Source of the DNA: G963678255 sp963678255
GTDB taxonomy: Bacteria; Cloacimonadota; Cloacimonadia; Cloacimonadales; WRIO01
Direction of reading: 5' to 3'
Assembly (NCBI GenBank): GCA_963678255.2
Contig: CAXXTW010000002.1
Coordinates: 806,001 to 870,000, forward strand
DNA: 64,000 nucleotides
Positions 37,410-45,880 of this stretch are shown here, piece by piece (position 1 is the first letter of the stretch; each line of letters begins with the position of its first letter). The notes under the pieces were generated by a model. The model was not told the origin of the DNA. It saw only the letters and a list, made by a program, of their open reading frames with translations, and did no database searches. A program made the position numbers and the translations under genes.

Positions 37410-37457
37410 AACAAGGTGTTTCATTTTTACCAAACAGGCAACAGCCTGATATGAGCT
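37410..37457. repeat. 48-bp repeat, copy 2, at the border of the IS110-like element
   Basis: Matches 35699-35746 with one mismatch; hairpin CAGGC-AACA-GCCTG at 37435-37448. Confidence 0.9.
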
Positions 37458-37564
37458 TTTATCTATTATCTGCAACACTTCAGTGTTGCCTTGCTTACTC
37501 CTTCCTTGGAGCTTACTCATTTTTGCTTTATACTATAAACAAAAAAAAATAAATAAAAAAAAGA

Positions 37565-37595
37565 TTGACAATTAATCAACTTATAATGTTATATT
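37565..37595 (+). promoter_or_regulatory. Likely promoter of the 181-residue hypothetical gene
   Basis: TTGACA (37565-37570) and TATATT (37590-37595) with a long 19-bp spacer; TTATAT with 18 bp is an alternative. Confidence 0.4.
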
Positions 37596-37637
37596 ATAGC
37601 GATGTTTAATTATTAATCTGCATAAAAAGGAAAAATT

Positions 37638-38183
37638 ATGCGAGTTTTCTTTAAACCAGGCTCTACACTTTATCCAAAAGGCGGAAAACGAGACGATGTC
37701 GTCTATTGTTACCATAATGAAGGAGCGATTTGCTTCACCAGAAATTACTATCCTGTTCCCGAAATGCCACAAAACCATAAGATTAAAGAGTTGCAATCCG
37801 TAACTTTACAGATATGGGAAGTTCTCCCCCTCCGCTTTAAAACTGAATTATCTCTTTATGCTAAACAATATAAAATAGAATATCCCCATATCAGACGTAA
37901 ATTTGTTAGTAATTATTCGATTTTCTTAAAAATCACTCATAAGCTTGATCAATTAATGCAGAGTACACAAAATAAATCACTCACTGCTGATGATTTTTAT
38001 AAATACTTTGTTTCCTTTTCTTTAGCAGATTATATCCGGGTGAAATTTCTTCCTAAAGTCATCAATTTCTATAAACTCAATGCACAGTTATTGATTGAGT
38101 ATATCACATTTTTCTTTGAATATAAAGCAGTTTTATCAAAAGATTATAACCCAGTTCAGCACATTTCAGCACCTTTTGGGTAG
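37638..38183 (+). CDS. Hypothetical protein, 181 residues
   Basis: Starts at ATG with AAAAAGGAAAAATT upstream as ribosome-binding site. No signal peptide. An N-terminal beta-like part (FFKPGSTLYPKGGKRDDVVY) and an alpha-helical C-terminal part (about 65-181) rich in Lys, Tyr, Phe. No family recognised. It lies between an IS and a repeat field, has its own promoter-like sequence, and shows no frame disruption, so it is probably expressed. Confidence 0.65.
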   Translation: MRVFFKPGSTLYPKGGKRDDVVYCYHNEGAICFTRNYYPVPEMPQNHKIKELQSVTLQIWEVLPLRFKTELSLYAKQYKIEYPHIRRKFVSNYSIFLKITHKLDQLMQSTQNKSLTADDFYKYFVSFSLADYIRVKFLPKVINFYKLNAQLLIEYITFFFEYKAVLSKDYNPVQHISAPFG

Positions 38184-38289
38184 TGTGTAGTTGTTTTTTA
38201 TATATTTGGGATATGATTATTAAACTATATCGTGCTCTGGAGCTCCAGTGGTTTTTGTACCACTTCACTGGGTTTACACCCATGTTACA

Positions 38290-38704
38290 CAGATACCGAT
38301 CCTAATGTACGGTTAATTATAAAATTATTGGATACCATTATAAATGTGATAAATGCACGGTTAATTATTAAATTATGGGATACCATTGATAAATGTTTAG
38401 TAGGGGCGAACCTGTGTGTTCGCCCAGAAAAGTTAAGTAATGTTCATATTTAAACTGTGCAGGATTCGATTAATTAATGAAATTCAACAATTAGGGGCAG
38501 GCACACAGGTCTGCCCCTACGATTACAAAAAAACAATTACGATTATATTATTTATTATTGGATACCATTGATAAATGTGATAAATGTATGGTTAATTATA
38601 AAACATGGGATACCATTATTAATGTGATAAATGCACGGTTAATTATTAAATTATGGGATACCATTGATAAATGTTTTGTAGGGGCGAACCTGTGTGTTCG
38701 CCCA
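38290..38704. repeat. Intergenic repeat field with palindromic hairpins
   Basis: A unit of about 47-50 bp (GGATACCATT...AAATG...GCACGGTTAATTA) occurs several times, at about 38330-38400 and 38557-38680. Each group ends in the same hairpin GGGCGAAC-CTGTGT-GTTCGCCC (38404-38425 and 38682-38703). A third, different hairpin (TAGGGGCAG stem, 38492-38519) lies between. ORFs here are repeat translations. No gene in 38184-38761. Confidence 0.85.
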
Positions 38705-38761
38705 TAGTGATACACAAATAAAAAATACTGCTGTATTATCAATTTGGTGTTTCATATCATC

Positions 38762-39358
38762 CTATTTCATTAACATCATTTGTTGGGGTTGAGAATATAT
38801 CCCTGCCTGCATTTTGTAAAAATAGACGCCTGAACAAGAAGGGTCTCCCTTATTATCTTTACCTTCCCAAACAATAGAATGCTTACCTGTATTGTATGCT
38901 CCTTTGACTAAGGATTTGACCAATTGACCTTTCACATTGTAAATATCAATTCTGACAATTTCTGGAGAAGATAACTCAAAAGAAAGAGTTGTACTAGGAT
39001 TAAAAAGATTGGGATAAGCATTTTTCAAAAGAGCTTTTAAATCTGAAGGGAGTATAATTATAATATCATTATTAGTAATACAATTTGAATTGTATAAATA
39101 TGGGTAGCCATTATTCAATTCAGGATTGATATTCCAAAAATTAGAAAATCCCAAACCGGCATCACAAAAAGTTAAGAATGTTTTCTTTTCTTCTGTTGTT
39201 TTACCTGTACCTCCAGCTAAGGTAGTTTGACCTGTACCTCCAGCTAAGGTAGTTTGACCTGAACTTTCAATGTCCCAGAAACGGTTGGTAATTGGGTCAA
39301 CATTATGCCCCACAATCCCACCAGTGTTAAAATTTCCAATAATATATGTATTAATCAA
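38762..39358 (-). pseudogene. 3' remnant of a GLUG-type surface protein with C-terminal sorting domain
   Basis: About 198 codons, with only a TTG as possible start and no convincing ribosome-binding site. The beginning (GNFNTGGIVGHN, ITNRFWDIESSGQTT, GTGKTTEEKKTFLTFCDAG, NNGYPYLYN) is the characteristic end of a GLUG-repeat adhesin-like domain. The C-terminus (about 110-198) is a sorting module: YPNLFNPSTTLSFEL, VRIDIYNVKGQLVKSL, SGVYFYKM. The signal peptide and most repeats are missing, so this looks like a gene truncated at its 5' side. A 27-bp tandem duplication (39203-39256) repeats the QTTLAGGTG peptide in frame. Confidence 0.7.
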
Positions 39359-39988
39359 ACCAATATTTCAAACTCAGATGTTGTATCGGTATATCCAAAT
39401 ATGCCTACATAAACCGTTAATGGATAATTGATGTATAATCCTGTAGTGGTTTTGTTGTCCATCAATAATGCAGAAGCTAAATATTGGATGAATAATTTAC
39501 TTTAGCTTTTGCAATTAAAGCATCTGGATTCTTTTACACATCTCTCATACATATATTTTTTTTCTAGAATCTGAAATTATCTCAATATCGGCCAGTATAT
39601 GATATAAAGTTGTAAGAAACCAAGAACTTTTTTATGTAACCATTTGCGTTACCAGTAAATTCCAGAATGAATCACTAAGAGTTATTTATTGGGGCATATT
39701 TGCTAGAATTTGTTTGTGATATTAATTTCCTGTTTGCACTTTATACTCTGCAAACATGTTGTCCACAGAACAAATTATCTTACTCTCATTGGAGAATTCT
39801 CAGGTCTAACCAATAAAACTATCTTAATATGTTGGCAAAATTGTCTAACATATTGTTTCATTCAATAATAAATATATTCTATTCTTCTCATAGCTTACTC
39901 CTTAAATAATCATTGCTATTTTTTTTTAATCTTGACTCATAGATTTATAAGATTAACTTGTCATTTGAAATAAGATTTTGAGGTTATA
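39359..39988. other. Non-coding stretch, probable decayed DNA
   Basis: No gene recognised. A short minus-strand frame near 39375-39460 (MDNKTTTGLYINYPLTVYVG) may be decayed upstream sequence of the GLUG-type protein. A possible promoter (TTGACT 39932-39937, 16 bp, TAACTT) precedes the next gene. Confidence 0.5.
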
Positions 39989-40231
39989 ATGCAACGATTA
40001 ATTCAATCATTAGATTTAAAAAACGAAGAATTAAAAGTTTTAATATTCGATGAAATAAAGATAATCTGTAAAGAGATCGATCAAAACTACTGGGAAATCT
40101 CATACGGAACGGAATCTTTTCAGATAATATTAAAAGAAGCTTTGAGAAGACAAAAAGAAAAAGGAAATATTACTAAGAGAATGTTACTAGAATTGGAACC
40201 TGAAGACAGAAAAATATTAGGTATTATTTAG
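39989..40231 (+). CDS. Small hypothetical protein, 80 residues
   Basis: ATG preceded by TTGAGG at suitable distance. A soluble, charged, mostly helical protein (SLDLKNEELKVLIFDEIK, QIILKEALRRQKEKGN, LELEPEDRKILGII). No family recognised; no neighbours in an operon. The even codon use and good ribosome-binding site support it as a real gene. Confidence 0.55.
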   Translation: MQRLIQSLDLKNEELKVLIFDEIKIICKEIDQNYWEISYGTESFQIILKEALRRQKEKGNITKRMLLELEPEDRKILGII

Positions 40232-40632
40232 ATACTTTTTTAAAAATATACAATACACATTTATTAAATTTCGTTATACCTTTTTTATAAATTCAAAATA
40301 GTCTCTTCATTTTTGCAAGAATTATATAATAAGTCAAAAAATTTTAATAACAGAAAACACAAAAAACAGCATTATAAGAGGATAATATCAAATTTTAAAC
40401 ATGCATGTGTAAACATAATGATCAATTGGTATTTTTTGGATAACCTTTGTGTACACTGATAGTTTATCTAATATTATTGCAAGTAGTTATGAGACTTTTT
40501 TTATCTTTATTTTTTACAATATAAAGCTATTTTTTTGTAAATTGTAAAAAAAATTGATAAATTGAATTTTTTAGTTGACAAGATATAATAATAATCACTA
40601 ATTTAGTCACAAATCTGTATTTGGAGGAAGTT
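40232..40632. other. AT-rich intergenic region upstream of hup
   Basis: No ORF or RNA recognised. Near the end, TTGACA (40575-40580) and TATAAT (40584-40589) both occur but too close together to form one promoter; TTGAAT (40563-40568) with a 15-bp spacer to that TATAAT is the best pairing. Confidence 0.4.
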
Positions 40633-40905
40633 ATGACAAAAGATGATCTCATCAGCAAAGTTGCCGAAGAAGCTCAAGTGACCAAAAAGGAAGCAAGTAG
40701 AGCAATTTCTATTATTATTGACAGCATCACAGAAGCTTTAAAAAAAGGTGAAAAAGTTTCATTTGTAGGTTTTGGAACATTTGCAGTTGCAGAACGCAAA
40801 GCAAGAAAAGGCGTTAATCCACAAACTAAGAAAGAAATTAATATTCCAGAACGCAAAGTCCCAATTTTTAGAGCTGGAAAAAAATTAAGAGATTTTATAA
40901 AATAA
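40633..40905 (+). CDS. hup: HU-family nucleoid DNA-binding protein
   Basis: 90 residues from the ATG at 40633, preceded by GGAGGAAG; a TTG at 40621 is inside that ribosome-binding site and is rejected. Family signatures: KDDLISKVAEEAQVTKKEA, SFVGFGTFAVAERKARKGVNP (the DNA-intercalating arm, with a Pro near the tip) and PIFRAGKKLRDFI. It binds and bends DNA as a dimer. Monocistronic, followed by a strong terminator. Confidence 0.97.
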   Translation: MTKDDLISKVAEEAQVTKKEASRAISIIIDSITEALKKGEKVSFVGFGTFAVAERKARKGVNPQTKKEINIPERKVPIFRAGKKLRDFIK

Positions 40906-40927
40906 TCTTTATTGGCAAGTCTATTAA

Positions 40928-40955
40928 GGAGCCTTTAGAGATGGCTCCTTTTTTT
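40928..40955 (+). terminator. Terminator after hup
   Basis: GGAGCC (40928-40933) pairs with GGCTCC (40943-40948), followed by a T-run. It also lies just past the stop of the convergent gene at 40954. Confidence 0.9.
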
Positions 40956-41439
40956 ATTCTTCTATTTTTATTGAAAATGAGGCAAATAATGAATTTAAAA
41001 CTAAATTCTGTAATTTCTCTATAATAAAAACTGCTGCTGGAACCAAGGTCATTACACCAATAATTTTAAATGAAGTTATTATTATATGTGTATTTATCGT
41101 TGAAAACATATAAATCATAACTACTGAAATGATTCCAGCAAAGAATCTGATAAACCAGGAAACAAAATGCATAAAAATATTAGCCCATTTATGTTTATAC
41201 ATATCATCTAATTCAAAAAAGTTCCATAATTTCGCCATGTAAAGATTAAAAATAGCAAAGAAACCATTAAAAGAAATAAAAAATACATAGTTTAGATGAA
41301 AAGGGCAAAGAAAATGATAGATAATCATCACGAATAGAATATAAAGGCTTGAAGAGACAAATAGTTTCCAATCAAAATAGGCAAAACTAAAAAAGTTAAA
41401 TAAAATACCTAATAATGAGGCTAAAATCGGATTAATCAT
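40954..41439 (-). CDS. Hypothetical membrane protein, 161 residues
   Basis: About four hydrophobic segments (residues 3-22, 28-45, 52-70, 105-150) and a motif-poor sequence rich in Phe, Tyr and Ile. GGAG ribosome-binding site before the ATG. It is convergent with hup and divergent from the SpoIIE sensor, sharing the palindromic intergenic region at 41474-41521. No family recognised. Confidence 0.6.
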   Translation of the reverse strand: MINPILASLLGILFNFFSFAYFDWKLFVSSSLYILFVMIIYHFLCPFHLNYVFFISFNGFFAIFNLYMAKLWNFFELDDMYKHKWANIFMHFVSWFIRFFAGIISVVMIYMFSTINTHIIITSFKIIGVMTLVPAAVFIIEKLQNLVLNSLFASFSIKIEE

Positions 41440-41473
41440 AAGAACTCCTTTATTAATTTAGGTATTAAAATTA

Positions 41474-41521
41474 AAAAAATTTAAATTGTCAATAAATTTA
41501 AATTGACAATTTAAATTTTTT
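41474..41521. promoter_or_regulatory. 20-bp inverted repeat carrying divergent -35 boxes
   Basis: Two 20-nt arms (41474-41493 and 41502-41521) separated by 8 nt form an exact palindrome. Each arm contains TTGACA in opposite directions (41487-41492 minus, 41503-41508 plus), with AT-rich -10-like sequence about 17 bp outward on both sides. It could be a divergent promoter plus operator for the membrane protein and the Sia-type operon. Confidence 0.5.
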
Positions 41522-41571
41522 AATAAATTATAAAATTAATAGTGGGTAATGATAGCCTGTAGGAGGAATAA

Positions 41572-44500
41572 ATGAAAAGAATTTTTAGTATCGGAATTCT
41601 AATACTCTATATTTTGACACTAAAAGCACAACTTTTACCGGTAAGAAATTATTCTACACAACAAGGGTTACCACAAAATCAGGTTATGCGTATTATTCAG
41701 GATTCACAGGGATATATTTGGTTCAAAACTCAAGGAGGAGTCTCTAAATTTGATGGTTATAATTTTAAAAACTATAACATCACAAACGGACTTCCAACTA
41801 ATAACATCAGAAACTTTTCTGAATTTAATGGCAGTTATTATTTTTTGTCAAACAATAGTATAAGTGTTTTGGAAAATGACAAAATGACTATTTATGACAA
41901 CACTTATTTCAAAAAAAATATTAATGATTTAATTATTCATACATTTTTATCAATAAATACTGAAAAGCCTACTGAATCAAGATTATTTGTTGCCTCTCAA
42001 AAAAAGATTTATAGTATGTCATTGGATAATAAAAAATTTATTGAGTTTTATGATCTTGGTAAGTTACCTGATAAAATGAAAAATAGTGATTTAATTATTG
42101 ATTATATTTCATCAGACTTGTTTTATATACAAGGAGTTAGCAAATCCTTTTTGGTAGATGTGAAGAAAGACACCTTTTTTGAGGTGTCAAAAGCTTTAAA
42201 TTTTGAAATAAATGAAGGAATTTCATCTCAATTTATTTCTTTGGATGATAAAAAAAAGAAATATATTTTTATTTATAATGATCTGGCAAAAGAAAAAGTC
42301 ATTTGGTATTTTTTTGATAACCAAACTAAAGAATTTATCAATGTAATGGAAGCGAGTAGTATTCTCTTTATATTAAAATTAAATGATAAAGATGAATTAG
42401 ACTTTTTTAGTGCTTCAAAAAACGAATATCATTTTATTAATGATAAAGGTGACATCTTTATTATCGATATTAGTAACGGACAAATTAAAAAAAGTCAATA
42501 TACAGTCCAAACTCCAGGAATGAATCTAAAGAATATATCTGATTTGTATGTTTTTAATAATGAATTGTGGATTTCCACTCATCAGGGCTTGATTGAATAC
42601 AATTTGAAAACAAAAAAAACTATAGTTTATACCACAGAGAATGGTTTATCAAATAACAATATTCAAACTATGCTTGTAGATCAGGAAAGAAACATTTGGC
42701 TGGGAACCAACGGAACGGGTGTCGATATGATTGTGCCTGGAAACATAACCAATTATACCGATAAAAATGGACTGTCTCATAATGGAACAAGCAATACAGT
42801 TCAAGGAAATGATGGCTCTATGTGGATTTCTTCAGATAATGGATTAACCCGCTTTTTACCTGATGGAAGCCATCAATACTATACTACAAGCAATGGTTTA
42901 GCTAGTAATGATGTATGGGCTCTAACAAAAGACTTGAAAGGGAATATTTGGATTGGTACAAATAATAATGGAATTTCTCGTTTTGATGGTAAAAAAATAA
43001 TTAATATGAGACCTTCAGGGTTAGCAAAATCTGGGAATTATACATCAGAAATTTATGTAGATAAAAAAGGAAATATTTGGGTGCCTTCATACTTTAATCT
43101 TTTAAAATACTCACCAGATTACAAGCTATCAATTTATAAATTTGATGCCGGTACAGTTATTTATCAGATTATTGAAGACGAAGAAGGTAATTTAATTATG
43201 GCTGCAGCGGATAAAGGAATTCTTATATACAAACAGAATGGAGAATTACTTGCGCAATATCCTCAAGATAAATCAATATTTGACAGTAACATAGTAGGTA
43301 TTGAATTAATTAATAAAAAAACCTTATGGTGTTATACTTATGGAGAAGGAATTATTGAATTTAACAGAGATCTACATACTTACAAAAAAATATTAACTGA
43401 AGAAACTAAAGGATTTGAAATCATGAAATCTTATATCAGAGATAAATATCATAATCTCTGGATAGGTACAATAAACGGTATTTTAAGAATTAACACCGGT
43501 GGAAATGTCACTCAATATACAAAAGATGATGGTTTAGTAGGAAACGATATTCGATCAACTGGAGCATATATTGATTCTCAGGGAATTCTATGGTTTAATT
43601 CATCTTTTGGAGTAATCAGAATAAACCCGGTCGAACAATTTGCTGACAAAACAGCTCCAAAATTATATATCAAAGAATTCATTATGAATGAGCCTGTTGA
43701 TTTATCCAAAGGTAATTATGTTTTTGATTATAAACATAATACTGCTGTTTTTAAATTTGTCGGATTAGAATATCGAAATCCAACTCGCGTAAGATATCAA
43801 TATTATTTAGAGAATTTCGATAAAACTTGGTCTGAGTATAACAACGACAGAAATATCAGATACACAAATCTTGATCCTGGGCATTATAAATTTCGCGTTC
43901 GGGCAATGGATCACGCAGGAAACACGAGTGAAATAACTAGTCTTGATTTTATCATTAAACATCCTTTCTGGACAACTTGGTGGTTTATTATATTAGAAAT
44001 TTCTACTGCTTTAGCAATTATCATCTTGGTCACCCGATGGAGAATGATGGCCCTAAAAGAAAGAAACGAGATATTGGAGAAGACTGTTGCTATTCGAACT
44101 AAACAATTAAAAGAAAAAAATGAACAGCTTCTGAGTAGTATAAGATATGCTGAAAGAATCCAAAAAGCTATATTACCTCATGAAGATCAACTAAAAGAAG
44201 TTTTTAAAGAACATTTTATTCTATATATGCCTAAAGATATCATATCTGGAGATTTTTATTGGTTTACTGAAACACCTGAAAGTTACTATTTTGCAGTAGT
44301 TGATTGTACTGGACATGGCGTACCAGGAGCTTTATTGTCTATTGTAGGAAATATGTTATTCAATGAGATTATTAATCAAAATCCATTATTAAGGCCTTCT
44401 GAAATCTTAGAATTGCTTCACGAACATATGCGCACTGTTCTTTGTCAAAACAATGGGATAGGCAACAATCGTGATGGTATGGAAGTGATTTTATGTGAAT

Positions 44501-44901
44501 TTAGTAAGGACTTTGAAACACTTATTTTTGCCGGAGCAAACAGACCTTTATACATTTTTAATAGCATGATGAATTCTGAACCTAGAATTATCCGTCCTGA
44601 TCGTAAAGGAATCGGTGGCAGACAAAAAGAAGACAGAAGAATATTTAATAATCATTTGATTGAATTAAAAGATCATGATATGATCTATTTAAGTACTGAT
44701 GGTTTTGTTGATCAAGCTGATCATGAAAACCATAAGTTTGGATCTCGCAGATTAAAAGAGATCTTGAAACAAATAAATTCAAAGCCTACAGAAGAGCAGA
44801 GAAAGATTTTACTGGACAATATAACAGAACATAAACAAAATGAAATCCAAAGAGATGATATCACTTTAGTCGGTATCAAAATCTTAAAGAATAAGGAGTA
44901 A
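41572..44901 (+). CDS. Sensor with two-component propeller, Y_Y_Y and SpoIIE/PP2C phosphatase domains
   Basis: 1109 residues. Signal peptide (about 1-20); periplasmic propeller repeats (about 25-690) with recurring blades such as GYIWFKTQGGVSKFDGYNF, NIWLGTNGTGVDMI, GSMWISSDNGLTRF and NIWIGTNNNGISRFDG; a Y_Y_Y domain (about 715-785, LEYRNPTRVRYQYYLENFD); one membrane helix (about 800-820); a coiled coil (825-865); and a cytoplasmic SpoIIE-type phosphatase (about 875-1107) with GDFYWF, VVDCTGHGVPGALLS, GMEVILCEF and IYLSTDGFVDQ (metal-binding aspartates). It probably dephosphorylates the SiaC-like protein of its operon in response to a periplasmic ligand, as SiaA does. Confidence 0.93.
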   Translation: MKRIFSIGILILYILTLKAQLLPVRNYSTQQGLPQNQVMRIIQDSQGYIWFKTQGGVSKFDGYNFKNYNITNGLPTNNIRNFSEFNGSYYFLSNNSISVLENDKMTIYDNTYFKKNINDLIIHTFLSINTEKPTESRLFVASQKKIYSMSLDNKKFIEFYDLGKLPDKMKNSDLIIDYISSDLFYIQGVSKSFLVDVKKDTFFEVSKALNFEINEGISSQFISLDDKKKKYIFIYNDLAKEKVIWYFFDNQTKEFINVMEASSILFILKLNDKDELDFFSASKNEYHFINDKGDIFIIDISNGQIKKSQYTVQTPGMNLKNISDLYVFNNELWISTHQGLIEYNLKTKKTIVYTTENGLSNNNIQTMLVDQERNIWLGTNGTGVDMIVPGNITNYTDKNGLSHNGTSNTVQGNDGSMWISSDNGLTRFLPDGSHQYYTTSNGLASNDVWALTKDLKGNIWIGTNNNGISRFDGKKIINMRPSGLAKSGNYTSEIYVDKKGNIWVPSYFNLLKYSPDYKLSIYKFDAGTVIYQIIEDEEGNLIMAAADKGILIYKQNGELLAQYPQDKSIFDSNIVGIELINKKTLWCYTYGEGIIEFNRDLHTYKKILTEETKGFEIMKSYIRDKYHNLWIGTINGILRINTGGNVTQYTKDDGLVGNDIRSTGAYIDSQGILWFNSSFGVIRINPVEQFADKTAPKLYIKEFIMNEPVDLSKGNYVFDYKHNTAVFKFVGLEYRNPTRVRYQYYLENFDKTWSEYNNDRNIRYTNLDPGHYKFRVRAMDHAGNTSEITSLDFIIKHPFWTTWWFIILEISTALAIIILVTRWRMMALKERNEILEKTVAIRTKQLKEKNEQLLSSIRYAERIQKAILPHEDQLKEVFKEHFILYMPKDIISGDFYWFTETPESYYFAVVDCTGHGVPGALLSIVGNMLFNEIINQNPLLRPSEILELLHEHMRTVLCQNNGIGNNRDGMEVILCEFSKDFETLIFAGANRPLYIFNSMMNSEPRIIRPDRKGIGGRQKEDRRIFNNHLIELKDHDMIYLSTDGFVDQADHENHKFGSRRLKEILKQINSKPTEEQRKILLDNITEHKQNEIQRDDITLVGIKILKNKE

Positions 44902-44903
44902 AA

Positions 44904-45488
44904 ATGAATAACCTTAGTCAGGTTCCAGATTTTTACATGACCGATTCTGACTTATTTGCACTATACTCAAGTGGCGGTTTAGAGAAAACAATCTTAATGT
45001 TTAAAGGTTTATTAACTCAAGACATTTTAGTAGTTTTAGCAGAAATGTTGGCAAACAATATGTCAAATGATCCAATTCATAAAACTACTAAAAAAATGTT
45101 CTTTATTTTTGTGGAATTAGCTCAGAATATTCATCGCTACTCTGCTGAAAAACTAATGACAGAAAATAAAGAAGTAGGGTCAGGAATCGTTTTAGTTAAT
45201 GAGTACAAGGATTATTATACATTGATATCAGGAAATCTTGTAAAAAATGATGTGTATGAGTTTTTAAAAGAAAGAATTAATTATTTAAATTCATGTGATG
45301 AAGAAACCCTAAAGCAAATCAGAAAAGAAAAATTAAAAGCAAAAAGCAAAGAAGGAGAAAAAGGGGCGGGAGTTGGTTTAATTGATATTATCAGAAAAGC
45401 TTCTCAACCTATCGTCTTAAAAGCCAAACAGATCAACCATGATCATTGTTTTATAAGTTTTTATATTCTGCTTAAGAAGGAGTTTTGA
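44904..45488 (+). CDS. SiaB-type protein kinase (DUF6272 family)
   Basis: 194 residues, 2 bp after the phosphatase gene. GHKL-like fold: MFFIFVELAQNIHRYSAE (N-box-like EL.QN), GSGIVLVNEYKDYYTLISGNLV, and EKGAGVGLIDIIRKAS (glycine-rich ATP-lid region). By homology to SiaB of Pseudomonas it phosphorylates the SiaC-like partner encoded next. The EKGAGVGL motif and gene order make the assignment good. Confidence 0.85.
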   Translation: MNNLSQVPDFYMTDSDLFALYSSGGLEKTILMFKGLLTQDILVVLAEMLANNMSNDPIHKTTKKMFFIFVELAQNIHRYSAEKLMTENKEVGSGIVLVNEYKDYYTLISGNLVKNDVYEFLKERINYLNSCDEETLKQIRKEKLKAKSKEGEKGAGVGLIDIIRKASQPIVLKAKQINHDHCFISFYILLKKEF

Positions 45489-45869
45489 ATGGATCACCTC
45501 ATTATTGAAGAAACAAAATTTACCATGCGTGTTGATTTTAATGCAGAAACAGGGATTTGTAATTTGTTTGGCAATTCTTATCCTGAAGATGCAATAGTAT
45601 TTTTTGAGCCTATTAATGCTTGGTTTATCAGGTTTGTAAAAGAAGTCAAAAAACCGATTGTTTTAAATATTACTCTGAATTATGTAAATTCAAGCTCTTC
45701 TAAGTGTTTTATGGATATTTTTGATTTGTTGGAAGATTATTTTACAAGTGATGGAAAAGTAACAGTGAATTGGTTTTACGAAGAAGATGATGATGAAATT
45801 AAAGAAGCTGGAGAAGAGCTTTTAGAAGATATGTCATTTGAAGTAAATTATATCACTTTATCAGAATAA
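45489..45869 (+). CDS. SiaC-family regulatory phosphoprotein (DUF1987)
   Basis: 126 residues directly abutting siaB. Features: TKFTMRVDFNAETGICNLFGNSYPEDA, FFEPINAWFIRF, and LNITLNYVNSSSSKCFMDIFDLLED, where the Ser run matches the phosphorylation site region (Thr/Ser) of SiaC and anti-anti-sigma-like STAS folds. The C-terminus carries VNWFYEEDDDEIKEAGEEL, the family signature. It is the switch that the phosphatase and kinase act on. Confidence 0.88.
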   Translation: MDHLIIEETKFTMRVDFNAETGICNLFGNSYPEDAIVFFEPINAWFIRFVKEVKKPIVLNITLNYVNSSSSKCFMDIFDLLEDYFTSDGKVTVNWFYEEDDDEIKEAGEELLEDMSFEVNYITLSE

Positions 45870-45880
45870 TGGAGTTGTAA

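Larger units (their letters stand above)
35747..37457 (-). mobile_element. IS110-family (IS1111-like) insertion sequence, approximate borders
   Basis: About 1.7 kb containing a DEDD-type transposase gene on the minus strand. Inverted repeats ATGAAACACCTTGT (35750-35763) and ACAAGGTGTTTCAT (37411-37424) lie near, not at, the edges, as in the IS1111 subgroup. Exact tips are uncertain because the family makes no standard target duplication. The non-coding stretch 35764-36000 downstream of the transposase holds paired segments (CTTATGC/GCATAAG; two CCCG-x-ATAGGAG units) and is the natural place to look for the guide (bridge/seek) RNA of this family. Confidence 0.65.

Noticed and set aside
37581..37796. 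Minus-strand ORF opposite the 181-residue gene
   Set aside because: Antisense to a better-supported gene and lacking a ribosome-binding site or recognisable product.
38232..38453. Plus-strand ORF of 73 codons
   Set aside because: It translates the intergenic repeats and hairpins; the protein itself is repetitive only because the DNA is.
40575..40589. TTGACA and TATAAT as one promoter for hup
   Set aside because: Only 3 bp separate the two boxes, far from the 16-18 bp seen at other promoters of this window.
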